This document shows, piece by piece, positions 1-7,915 of a DNA stretch of 64,000 nt. Source of the stretch: an uncultured Bacteroidales bacterium (GTDB taxonomy: Bacteria; Bacteroidota; Bacteroidia; Bacteroidales; UBA932). The first letter of the stretch is position 1, and every line of letters begins with the position of its first letter. Below the pieces are notes generated by a model. It ran no database searches. It saw only the letters and a program-made list of their open reading frames with translations, and had not been told where the DNA came from. The position numbers were made by a program, and so were the translations under genes. The DNA lies in the NCBI GenBank assembly GCA_944326265.1, contig CALVDE010000002.1, positions 1-64,000 on the forward strand, given 5' to 3'.

Positions 1-46
1 ACCATAAAGTTACGAAAAATATCCCAATTAACCTACTGATTTACAA

Positions 47-295
47 CTAATTATAAATAAATTTAAACAGCTTCTTATATCCCTGCGCATCGTTGATGTC
101 TCTTCTAAATTTCTCATCCACATCAATCATCAACTTCCCATACAGACACCACACCAGAGATGTCAAGAATGTAGTCTTGCCGAAACCATTATTGCCAGCA
201 ACAAGGAACACATTCTTGCCGTTCTTTTCAAAGGAGACTTTATTAACCCCTTTGTATGCCCGAAAATTATATAGCTCTATGGAGTCAATAAACAT
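47..295 (-). pseudogene. dndD: DndD N-terminal fragment (phosphorothioation ATPase), truncated
   Basis: An 82-residue ORF begins with an SMC/RecF-like N-terminus and a Walker A motif, GNNGFGKTT (residues 34-42), followed by the SLVWCLYGK stretch seen in DndD proteins. It then hits a stop. Full DndD is about 650 residues and forms the ATPase of the Dnd DNA phosphorothioation machine. The start codon overlaps the dndC stop by one base (TAATG), the expected dndC-dndD coupling. The last residues, after GYKK, look unrelated and the 46 bases downstream look non-coding, so the gene appears cut by a deletion or rearrangement. I cannot see beyond position 1, so a resumed frame further left is not excluded. 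Confidence 0.65.
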
Positions 296-1626
296 TATCT
301 TGTCTCATTAATAAAATTATCCAATCTCCTCTCAATGTCACCTTGCAGGCCATTATTATTCATCAGAAGCGTTTTACTTTTATGAAGTGAAACAAGGTCA
401 TTGATTATGTGATAGTCTTGTGGAGAATCTGCACAAACTTGTTCAAGCAGCAGCCTCTCTTGATATTGCATATTTTCAAACGGCATGGCTCGCTTATAAA
501 CCTCATTATACAAATCAGTCACCTTAGGAGTAAAATGCCCATCTCTGTACCAATTAATCTGAATTGCAACAAGCTCTTGATTTGAAATAAGTTCCATATG
601 CGGATTAACCATCTGCAAGTCATGCTGCACAACAAGAAGCTTCTTCAGCATTTCTTTCCTATACTCAAATGTGTAGTTTCCCATATTATGCCCATCCGCA
701 TCTACGGCCACCTGACCATTCCTTCTGGTAGCGCACCTATTCTCCGAAATATTTCTACCTTGTACCATCAAGTCTCGATATTCCAGCAGAGGCCTCATCC
801 AATCATTTCCGTGTTCTATGAGAGCTTTCATTGATTTATCTTCCTTGACAACAGTACACACCCAACAGCCAAAACGACTTTGTCCGCATGATGGTTGATT
901 TTTGTCCGTAATCATCGTTGGACATTCGTAATCGTCAGCCGTTGCGTCTGCATAAATTTGAAATAACTTCTGGTTATCATATCCCCAGGGGGACGGCTCC
1001 TTACTCAAAATATACCACACTTCCTCAAGGTATAATTCCTTGATGGGCGCATATGTAAATGTATTTGGATTCAACGGATGTTTTGTAAGCCTGTGGCCTT
1101 TAATTTCATGCTTTCTGATTGATTTTGCTCTTGTAGCACTTTCAGAAAGTCTCGTTCCAATCAGAACTATGGCTTCTCCCATCGAATCTACTTTATCAAG
1201 TATAAATTGAGAGGTAGGTTTTATCTTAAGACGCTCCGTACACCACCTAAATTGATTGTTGGGGACTGGATATCCCTTTCCTAAGAAGCTAATCCAAAAG
1301 CTGTCCTCAAGTTTTGGCAATGTGACTTGAACTTTTATCGGAAGGTTTTGCTCCTCTGCCCCTCTTTTTATATAGCCAAGGACATCCGCCACATAATCTG
1401 TTATTATAGGGTTCTCGACTAAAGTGTCATTGTTTACGACAAACACTTGACGAGATAGAGCCTCTTGTCCAATTTCTTCCCGAATCAATAATAATGCTCT
1501 CCATACGAGAGTCAATACAGTTGTGGAGTCCTTGCCACCGCTGAAACCAATAATCCATGGTATATTATTGTCCCTCTCAAGATATTGTTCTTTTATATCT
1601 TCGACTATATCGTTAATTCTTGACAT
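295..1626 (-). CDS. dndC: DndC, phosphorothioation-dependent DNA modification sulfurtransferase
   Basis: This 443-residue protein carries the PP-loop SGGKDS at residues 29-34. It also has the cysteines typical of DndC: RWCTERLK, and the cluster SCGQSRFGCWVC, which in the family bind a 4Fe-4S centre. DndC activates the DNA backbone with ATP and delivers sulfur supplied by DndA or IscS. The length is slightly below the usual 480-530. It is translationally coupled to the dndD fragment. No dndB lies upstream; 450 bp of AT-rich spacer and an IS element sit there instead. With DndD truncated, DndC is probably a remnant or works with partners outside the window. A plain CysH-type PAPS reductase is less likely because of the C-terminal cysteine cluster. 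Confidence 0.85.
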   Translation of the reverse strand: MSRINDIVEDIKEQYLERDNNIPWIIGFSGGKDSTTVLTLVWRALLLIREEIGQEALSRQVFVVNNDTLVENPIITDYVADVLGYIKRGAEEQNLPIKVQVTLPKLEDSFWISFLGKGYPVPNNQFRWCTERLKIKPTSQFILDKVDSMGEAIVLIGTRLSESATRAKSIRKHEIKGHRLTKHPLNPNTFTYAPIKELYLEEVWYILSKEPSPWGYDNQKLFQIYADATADDYECPTMITDKNQPSCGQSRFGCWVCTVVKEDKSMKALIEHGNDWMRPLLEYRDLMVQGRNISENRCATRRNGQVAVDADGHNMGNYTFEYRKEMLKKLLVVQHDLQMVNPHMELISNQELVAIQINWYRDGHFTPKVTDLYNEVYKRAMPFENMQYQERLLLEQVCADSPQDYHIINDLVSLHKSKTLLMNNNGLQGDIERRLDNFINETR

Positions 1627-2069
1627 ACAAATTAATAATCACTAAGCATTCATTTCACACAAGTGTTACTTATGGGCTTATCAGGTTCTGCAAAAATCGT
1701 GTTTACCTTTTTATTACAAACCCCAACTTATTTCACAGGCAAAATTAGCAAAAAAATTATGTAGATTATTTGAGCCTTACAATTTGCACTAAAAAAGTCT
1801 GCCTCGCGACGTTGGGATTTACGGACATGCCACACTCCTTATTAGTCAGATTGGTCATGGAGAAATAGACAGGAGCGCGTCCGTCAAGGTTTTCGAAACT
1901 AAAGGACTCGCAGATGTCCACCAGATTAAGTACGAGCAGAGAGATGATTTTTAGCCGAAATGTGTGCTCATAACAGCAGATTATTCTCATTCAAAATATA
2001 TTGAGTTGAGTAAAAAAAACTCTTACTGAAAATTTTCTTGCACAAAGCCGGAAAATTGATCACATAAAA
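1627..2069. other. Gene-poor AT-rich spacer upstream of dndC
   Basis: About 440 bp separate the dndC start from the IS982 element. The only ORF, 74 codons on the minus strand (1766-1990), matches no family I recognise and has no conserved motif. The spacer should contain the dndC promoter, but I see no convincing TAnnTTTG box close to the dndC start. Confidence 0.4.
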
Positions 2070-2076
2070 TTTCTAA
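2070..2076. repeat. Target-site duplication, left copy
   Basis: TTTCTAA directly abuts the left inverted repeat of the IS982-like element. It is repeated exactly at 3106-3112 on the far side, as expected from transposition. Confidence 0.8.
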
Positions 2077-3105
2077 ACCCGTTGGCTAAATTAACTTAGT
2101 GCGCATTTAATTCTGCCAATAGGCTTGTTGTTAATATAGTTGACGTATTGCAACACGGTCAGCGCACTAATTTTGCCAATGATTCTGGCAAACAAACCGT
2201 TTGTTATCTTGGCATAGTTCCTGATGACCAGGAACTGGCCCGACAATTGGGAAAATATCGTTTCAATCCTCTTGCGTGCTTTAGCAAACGGAATGAAAGT
2301 TGGTCTCCAATCCTACTGGTTCAGCCGGTAGGGACATTCCAGCCTGATATGTGCGGTCTCAAAGAGGTCAAGCTGTACTTCAGTCCCCCGATATAGCCTT
2401 TGTCTCCATAGATGCAGCAGTCATGATATTCCAGTTTCACATCTTTCATGTAATTGAGGTCATGCACACTCGCCTTTGACAAGTCATAGGAATAAATCAC
2501 TCCACTTAACCCGCAGACAGCATGAAGCTGATAGCCGAAATAATATGTGCTTTACGAAGCGCAATAGCCAAAGTCAGGAGCTTTGGAGAAATCTCCCGAC
2601 CGTCCCATCCTGCAGCGTTTTCCCCTTGCGGGACGACAGACTTCTATCGGTTTGGAATCAACAAGAAAGAAATCCTCACCGCCGTCAATTTTCAGGGCAA
2701 TTCGCCTGCGTATGGTCTCACACAGCCCTGCCGTCTTCTTCCTGCGGTCATTGAATTGCCTGCGTGATATGAGATTCAGAATTTTTCCCTGCATTCTTGC
2801 AGTTTGTACTCAAACAGCCAATTCTCACTGTCTATGCTTTCTGATTCTGCCGCTAACGACAACACCGCGACCTCAAGGCCTGAAAATCCAGGAACAGGAC
2901 CGGGGCGGACAATATTCCCTTGGGCATTGACGAGATTATGAGAGAATTGCTTGCATATCTCAAGTATTCTGACGAATCTTGTGTACAAGTTGTGCATACG
3001 ATGATTTAAACTTAATGACTTGAACAATATTAAGTTAATAAAAAATCAGCGATATGCGCAACTTTTTAAACATATTATCAACTCAATTTAATTCCGCCAA
3101 CAGGT
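2077..3105 (-). mobile_element. IS982-family insertion sequence, decayed
   Basis: The 1,029-bp element has terminal inverted repeats. The left end (2077-2094) and the reverse complement of the right end (3105-3088) agree at 15 of 18 positions around the shared core GTTGGC..AATTAA. A perfect 7-bp duplication, TTTCTAA, flanks it. The single transposase gene on the minus strand is broken by two frameshifts and two stops, so the element is immobile on its own. It sits between the dndC module and the RloAB-Qat run and marks past rearrangement in the island. Confidence 0.85.
2091..3027 (-). pseudogene. IS982-family transposase pseudogene
   Basis: Joining frames gives a nearly complete IS982 transposase. 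The N-terminus reads YTRFVRILEICKQF. The middle includes NLISRRQFNDRRKK, KIDGGEDFFLVDSKPIEVCR and YFGYQLHAVCGL. The C-terminus includes RKRIETIFSQLSGQFLVIRN and ends at 2091. Disruptions are: a one-base loss in an A-run near 2783; a TAA at 2552-2554 where GCT TCG TAA interrupts the reading; a frame change near 2400; and a TAG near 2316. The substitution pattern suggests an old loss, not a single assembly error. Confidence 0.85.
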
Positions 3106-3112
3106 TTTCTAA
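3106..3112. repeat. Target-site duplication, right copy
   Basis: Exact copy of TTTCTAA (2070-2076), directly outside the right inverted repeat of the IS982-like element. Confidence 0.8.
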
Positions 3113-3265
3113 ATAATATAAACAACCCGAAGTAACTCAACAAGAATTCAAAAAAATGAGCATTTTTCGGGTTTTTGAGCCACGGGATTACCGACTTGCG
3201 TTAAAAACACTTGCTTCCTTTGAGATTTTTTCTCACAATTTATAGGTCACATCAAACATTAATTG

Positions 3266-3273
3266 TATCTTTA
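3266..3273 (+). promoter_or_regulatory. Putative -7 box of the RloAB-Qat run
   Basis: TATCTTTA resembles the Bacteroidetes -7 element TAnnTTTG and lies 17 bases before the first ATG of the plus-strand defence run. No clear TTTG -33 element is present at the usual spacing, so the call is tentative. Confidence 0.4.
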
Positions 3274-3290
3274 CACAAAATATATGAGAT

Positions 3291-4556
3291 ATGCTAGTTA
3301 ATTTCACAGTTAAGAATTTTCGTTCTCTCAAACAGGAATGTACCTTTAGCATGGAGGCGAGTTCCATAAAGGAGCACAAAGAGTCCGTAATCAACAAGGG
3401 TAAGTACAGTTTGCTCCCGTTGGCAGTCTTCTATGGAGCCAACTCGGGTGGCAAGAGTAATTTGATTCAGGCCATATCTACCATGCGTAGTATGGTTAGG
3501 CGTTCGGTCAGGTTGAACGAGGGTGATGCACTGCCATACGATCCTTTTGCTTTGGATGAAAACTCAGATTCGCAACCTACGCTGTTTGAGATTCAGTTTA
3601 TCAAAGGTGAGGTACTTTACCGCTATGGCTTTGAGTACAACAAAACTGATATTATCTCAGAGTGGCTTTACGAGAAGCGGTTTGGCGAGAAAGAGTACGA
3701 GCTCTTTGTGCGTTCACGAGATATGATAGAGGTATCGCCCAAAAGATTCCCGGAGGGTCAGGGAAAAGAGGATTTGACAAACTCAAATCGCCTCTTCCTG
3801 TCGCTTGTGGCTCAGCTGAAAGGCGAGAAGTCTAATTCCATATTGGGCTGGTTTGGAGAATGCAATGTACTTTCTGGAATCGACAGCGAGGGCTACGAGG
3901 CATTTACCCTCAGAATGTTTTTGGAACACCTGAACGGAGCCGACCAGGCCCAGGGGTTCTTCAAGACCCTGCAACTTGGCTTTACCCGCTTCTCTGTCAA
4001 AAAGGTCGATATTCCGAAAGAGGCCTTGGACAGTGTCCCAAAGTCGTTAAGGTCGCAGTTGGAGAAAGACTTGGCTACAGGTAATGTGGTTGAGCCGATA
4101 ACCACTCACAACGTCTATGACGAAAATGGATTAATAATCGGCGAGCGCAACTTCCACAAGAATCAGATGGAGTCAGAGGGAACAAAGAAAGTGATAGAGA
4201 TTTCCGGTCCAATTTTCGATACACTGAACGAGGGAAAGACGCTGATTGTCGATGAACTCGATGCAAAGCTTCACCCACTTCTGACACGCAACATCGTGCT
4301 TCTGTTCATGGATCCAGAGAAGAACAGACACGGAGCACAGCTGATCTTTGCCACCCACGACACCAATCTGCTTGATTTGGAGATTATCCGTCGTGATCAG
4401 ATCTGGTTTGCAGAGAAAGACAAGGTGGAGTCAACTGACATCTACTCGCTTGTTGAGTTCAAGGACGAGGACGGAAAGAAGGTGCGCAACGACCGTGACA
4501 TCAAGCGCGACTATATTCGTGGGCGCTATGGAGCTATACCTTTCATCGGAAAATAA
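3291..4556 (+). CDS. AAA15-type ATPase, RloA/AbiL-like anti-phage protein
   Basis: This 421-residue ABC/OLD-like ATPase starts with the VNFTVKNFRSLK strand pattern of RecF-like ATPases. Walker A is GANSGGKS (residues 49-56). Walker B is in TLIVDELDAKLHP, and FATHDTNLLD supplies the H-loop. It matches the ATP-binding partner of RloB, as in AbiLi/AbiLii abortive-infection pairs and the rlo genes often found near restriction loci. Such proteins are thought to sense phage and control a Toprim-like nuclease partner. It is the first gene of the plus-strand defence run and lies 12 bases upstream of rloB. The assignment to this pair is firm; the mechanism is inferred from related two-gene systems. 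Confidence 0.8.
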   Translation: MLVNFTVKNFRSLKQECTFSMEASSIKEHKESVINKGKYSLLPLAVFYGANSGGKSNLIQAISTMRSMVRRSVRLNEGDALPYDPFALDENSDSQPTLFEIQFIKGEVLYRYGFEYNKTDIISEWLYEKRFGEKEYELFVRSRDMIEVSPKRFPEGQGKEDLTNSNRLFLSLVAQLKGEKSNSILGWFGECNVLSGIDSEGYEAFTLRMFLEHLNGADQAQGFFKTLQLGFTRFSVKKVDIPKEALDSVPKSLRSQLEKDLATGNVVEPITTHNVYDENGLIIGERNFHKNQMESEGTKKVIEISGPIFDTLNEGKTLIVDELDAKLHPLLTRNIVLLFMDPEKNRHGAQLIFATHDTNLLDLEIIRRDQIWFAEKDKVESTDIYSLVEFKDEDGKKVRNDRDIKRDYIRGRYGAIPFIGK

Positions 4557-4568
4557 AGTAGTGCTGCT

Positions 4569-5267
4569 ATGGGATATTCAAGAAAAGAAGAAATCGCAAA
4601 GCTGAGGCGGGAACGCAAAGAAGCTAAAGCTGCAAAGAAGCGCAAGGAGTACGTCCGCGAGAAATTCGTGCGTTTCCTGATAGTCTGTGAAGGCACGAAG
4701 ACAGAGCCGCACTATTTCGAGGCTCTTATCAATAATTATATTTCAGCCGTTCGCGAGGTGACGATAGAGGGCGAAGGCCGGGCAACAGTAGCTTTGGTGG
4801 ACAGAACGCAGGAAATTAAAACGGAACTGGAGCGTAAGAATGCCATGACTTTTGACCGTGTATGGGTAGTGTTCGACAAGGATGACTTTGAAGACTTCAA
4901 CGAAGCCATTAAGAAAGCCCATAAGTTGGGCTTCCACAGTGCTTGGACGAATGAGGCATTCGAGCTATGGTACTACCTGCACTTTGAATACCTTGATACA
5001 GGCATTGGTCGCGCTGCATACATCAAAAAGCTGGAAGAGGTTTTCAGGAAGAATATGGGAGACAATCACTTTGAATACAAGAAAGGCAATCCCGATATAT
5101 ATAGCCTGCTTCAGCAGTATGGCCGCGAGGATTTGGCCAAGCGCTTTGCTCAGCAACTCCGCGCATTATACACTGGCACCGACTATGCAGCCCATAAGCC
5201 ATGCACGATGGTTGACAAGTTAGTAGAAGAACTGGAGCACCCGGAATTATTGTTAATAAAGAAATAA
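4569..5267 (+). CDS. rloB: RloB-like Toprim-fold protein
   Basis: This 232-residue protein has a basic, lysine-rich N-terminus, then FLIVCEGTKTEPHYFEAL, the conserved glutamate strand of the RloB family. VWVVFDKDDFEDF provides the DxD-type acidic motif expected of a Toprim-like metal site, and NEAFELWYYLHF is the third family signature. It is the probable effector of the pair with the ATPase immediately upstream, cleaving nucleic acid when released. Length is normal for the family. Its stop at 5265-5267 lies 15 bases before qatA, so the two systems may be co-transcribed. Confidence 0.8.
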   Translation: MGYSRKEEIAKLRRERKEAKAAKKRKEYVREKFVRFLIVCEGTKTEPHYFEALINNYISAVREVTIEGEGRATVALVDRTQEIKTELERKNAMTFDRVWVVFDKDDFEDFNEAIKKAHKLGFHSAWTNEAFELWYYLHFEYLDTGIGRAAYIKKLEEVFRKNMGDNHFEYKKGNPDIYSLLQQYGREDLAKRFAQQLRALYTGTDYAAHKPCTMVDKLVEELEHPELLLIKK

Positions 5268-5274
5268 AGGAGGT
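5267..5274 (+). promoter_or_regulatory. Strong Shine-Dalgarno site of qatA
   Basis: AAGGAGGT lies 8 bases before the qatA ATG and overlaps the rloB stop codon. Canonical SD sites this strong are uncommon in Bacteroidetes, so it supports the start at 5283 and hints at foreign origin or high expression. Confidence 0.6.
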
Positions 5275-5282
5275 TAGAAGAT

Positions 5283-7103
5283 ATGTGGGCAGATAACGAG
5301 ACAAAAGATGACCTGTTAGGTTATCAGGTACATGCAGATTTGCTACGTGACGTGGTTCTTGACCCTAAGATGCTTCCAATTTCTATTGGCGTATTTGGCG
5401 ATTGGGGTTCTGGAAAGAGTTCCCTTATGCTCTTAATGCAGGAATCCATTGAGAAATGGAGAACTGAAACTGAGGAGGCAAACAAGGTAGAAGGTGCAGC
5501 GAAAAAGAATGCCAGAGTGCTTCAAATCATGTTCAACAGCTGGCAGTTTGAGGATTATGAAGATACTAAACTCACGCTGATAGAAACCATACTGAGTGAC
5601 GTAATAAAAGATATTGAAGACCACAGAGATGTTTTTGAAAAAGCAGATGCATGTTTATCAAAAATCAAATACCTTAAGTTGGGTGTAGTGGTGCTCAAAA
5701 ATATAGCACGTAAGATAGTCCCCACAGAGATACTGGATCTGCTGCCAAATAAAGAAGAGTGGGAAGAAATAAGCAAGGACGATCAGGAATTGCTTTTAGA
5801 AGAGGTGAAGGAGGCTAACTCGTCGAACTTCATCAAGCGATTTAGAGAAGATTTCACCCAAATTATTGCAGACGGTGATTATCTATCAATCATTGTATAT
5901 ATTGACGACTTGGATAGATGCTCACCTGAACGTATCATTCAGTGCCTTGAGGCTGTCAAGTTGTTTGTGAATGTTGATAAGACGGCGTTTGTTATAGGAG
6001 CAGACCAGAGGATCATAGAACATGCAATCCACGAACGATACAAGACGCCTTTGCAACAGACAACCATATCAAGCCCTTATTCTGACTATCTGGAAAAACT
6101 GATACAGTTGCCCTACAAACTGCCAAAGTTGTCATATTCAGAGCAAGAGACCTATGTTACGCTACTACTTTGCAGTATGATGGAGAATGAAAACCTGTTT
6201 CCGACAATTCACAAGAAGTATTTAGAGTTTCGAGAGAAGGATAAGCACAGTAAGTATGGCTTGGACAAAATTCAAAAGGACAATCCTGAGGTCAGTTTTT
6301 GTACAACGAGTGGCTACCTCTCGATTATTCCTATTATGGCTAGTTTCCTGAACGGAAATCCCCGCCAGCTGAAACGTTTCCTTAATACATTTGACATGAG
6401 GCGACGGATGGCTAGTGTTGCTGGATTCAGGGAAATAGATCCTGAGATCTTGGTAAAACTTATGGTTTTGGAGTATAATAGCCAATTGAGACAATACATT
6501 GATGACCTGTATGTCAGGCAGAAGGATACGGGATTCATAAAAGGTATGAAGAAGGTGGAAGAACAAGCTGTGTCAGGTGAAGTGAGAGAAAGCAGATGGA
6601 AAGATTTGTGGAATACTCCAGACGGACGGCGATGGCTATCCACACCCCCATCGTTAGCCCAGAAGAATCTCAGAAACTATTTTTGGATATCACGAGAAGC
6701 ATTACAGACCGCAACACCAATTGAAAGTAAAGTGTCGGCTCTGGTACAGGGCGTTTATGACAGACTCAAAATAAACCAGACCGTGAAGGCGTTGGGTGAA
6801 AGAATTTGGAGAGAGACGAGCACATTTACCAAAGAAGAGTTCAGTATGATGATTCTTCTTTTGAATCAAGAATTGATTGCCAACCCAGAGGGTGAAGTTG
6901 TAGTAAAGTTTGTTGATGTTGATAAAGACAATAAGATATTCCAAACAGTTCAAGATCTCAAGGACCTTCTTGAGGGGGTGGATATTGACAAACTCGGACC
7001 TGAGTATGCGGATTTCCTGAAAAAGAAATGCAAGGATGATGCTTGTAAAGCATATATAAATAGTCTTGGATTGAGTCAGCAACTAAGAAATGCAATGAAA
7101 TAA
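5283..7103 (+). CDS. qatA: QatA, KAP-family P-loop NTPase of the Qat anti-phage system
   Basis: This 606-residue KAP ATPase has Walker A GDWGSGKSS at residues 39-47 and Walker B with sensor residues in IVYIDDLDRCSPERI (IDDLD at 207-211). Both are diagnostic of the KAP family. KAP proteins usually carry membrane segments inserted in the P-loop domain; I see none obvious here, as in QatA proteins. It is the first gene of qatABCD and is needed for phage defence in characterised Qat loci, though its molecular trigger is unknown. The TAA stop overlaps the qatB ATG by one base, so translation is coupled. Confidence 0.85.
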   Translation: MWADNETKDDLLGYQVHADLLRDVVLDPKMLPISIGVFGDWGSGKSSLMLLMQESIEKWRTETEEANKVEGAAKKNARVLQIMFNSWQFEDYEDTKLTLIETILSDVIKDIEDHRDVFEKADACLSKIKYLKLGVVVLKNIARKIVPTEILDLLPNKEEWEEISKDDQELLLEEVKEANSSNFIKRFREDFTQIIADGDYLSIIVYIDDLDRCSPERIIQCLEAVKLFVNVDKTAFVIGADQRIIEHAIHERYKTPLQQTTISSPYSDYLEKLIQLPYKLPKLSYSEQETYVTLLLCSMMENENLFPTIHKKYLEFREKDKHSKYGLDKIQKDNPEVSFCTTSGYLSIIPIMASFLNGNPRQLKRFLNTFDMRRRMASVAGFREIDPEILVKLMVLEYNSQLRQYIDDLYVRQKDTGFIKGMKKVEEQAVSGEVRESRWKDLWNTPDGRRWLSTPPSLAQKNLRNYFWISREALQTATPIESKVSALVQGVYDRLKINQTVKALGERIWRETSTFTKEEFSMMILLLNQELIANPEGEVVVKFVDVDKDNKIFQTVQDLKDLLEGVDIDKLGPEYADFLKKKCKDDACKAYINSLGLSQQLRNAMK

Positions 7104-7915
7104 TGGGTACATCACAAGGATTGACCTTGAAAACAACTCCGCAGTGGTCATCAGCCAAAAGAGCGATGACGGGGTTGTTGAATGACTTTGAGAACGAAGC
7201 CAAGCTGGAAAACTTTATGCAAAAGTTCTACCAGGCACTTGGTAATGATGGAATATTTACTGGGACCACGACTTCTGGCGGGAGTGGCGGCGGAACCAAT
7301 ACACGAAGCCACGGCGGAGGTGGCACCTCATCACACGGAAGCTGCGGAGGAGGATCAAAAGGACGACGTTCGTTTGGAAGAGCCGGGGCCTCTACCGCAA
7401 CTAATTTGCTGGGCTTCTTTTCTAACGTTAGAGACAACGGCCTGTCGCAAGCCATTGAGCTTGCCAACACTATCGGAGTTGAGGTCCCTCAATCACCAAG
7501 AGACCTAATCAACTTCCTGTGTGGACTGTCGTCGGTTGATACGGATGCAAACTTTGATTCTGAAGCTGCCAATGCTGCGCAACGAAAACTACTATCGGAG
7601 ATTTTTAAGTCATGTGAAAACATGACTGATGTAGAGGAAATCATAAAACAAGCTGACAAGGACACCATTGATGCTTGGATCATTGATTTTGAGGTGAATT
7701 ACATTATCGAATATCAAGGATCATTGTTTCAGAGCCACATCTTTGATAAAGCCCAAGACCCAGACAAAGTGGCCGGACAGATACGGAGGTGGCTTCATAG
7801 CAAGTTAGACAAGAGATTGTCAGATGAAATGAAACACATCAACCTCTTTTCGCAAGAGGGGAAACGATTCGCAGAATCGCTAACTGCCAAAATATTAGAT
7901 ATATGGAAGCTGTAA
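7103..7915 (+). CDS. qatB: QatB, substrate subunit of the Qat system
   Basis: This 270-residue protein starts MGTSQGLTLKTTPQW, the conserved QatB N-terminus with glycine at position 2. A very glycine/serine-rich linker spans roughly residues 58-95, followed by a helical C-terminal domain. Recent work on QueC-like immune proteins reports conjugation of a 7-deazaguanine-type base to an N-terminal glycine of a partner protein; the exposed glycine here fits that role for QatC acting on QatB. This is recalled literature plus inference. The start overlaps the end of qatA by one base and the end overlaps qatC by 13 bases. One cysteine lies in the linker (SHGSCGGG). Confidence 0.8.
   Translation: MGTSQGLTLKTTPQWSSAKRAMTGLLNDFENEAKLENFMQKFYQALGNDGIFTGTTTSGGSGGGTNTRSHGGGGTSSHGSCGGGSKGRRSFGRAGASTATNLLGFFSNVRDNGLSQAIELANTIGVEVPQSPRDLINFLCGLSSVDTDANFDSEAANAAQRKLLSEIFKSCENMTDVEEIIKQADKDTIDAWIIDFEVNYIIEYQGSLFQSHIFDKAQDPDKVAGQIRRWLHSKLDKRLSDEMKHINLFSQEGKRFAESLTAKILDIWKL

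Noticed and set aside
295-1626. A CysH-type PAPS reductase
   Set aside because: The C-terminal SCGQSRFGCWVC cysteine cluster and the coupled DndD-like start point to DndC.
1766-1990. A 74-codon ORF upstream of dndC
   Set aside because: No recognisable domain, no conserved promoter or ribosome site, and AT-rich composition make chance more likely than a gene.
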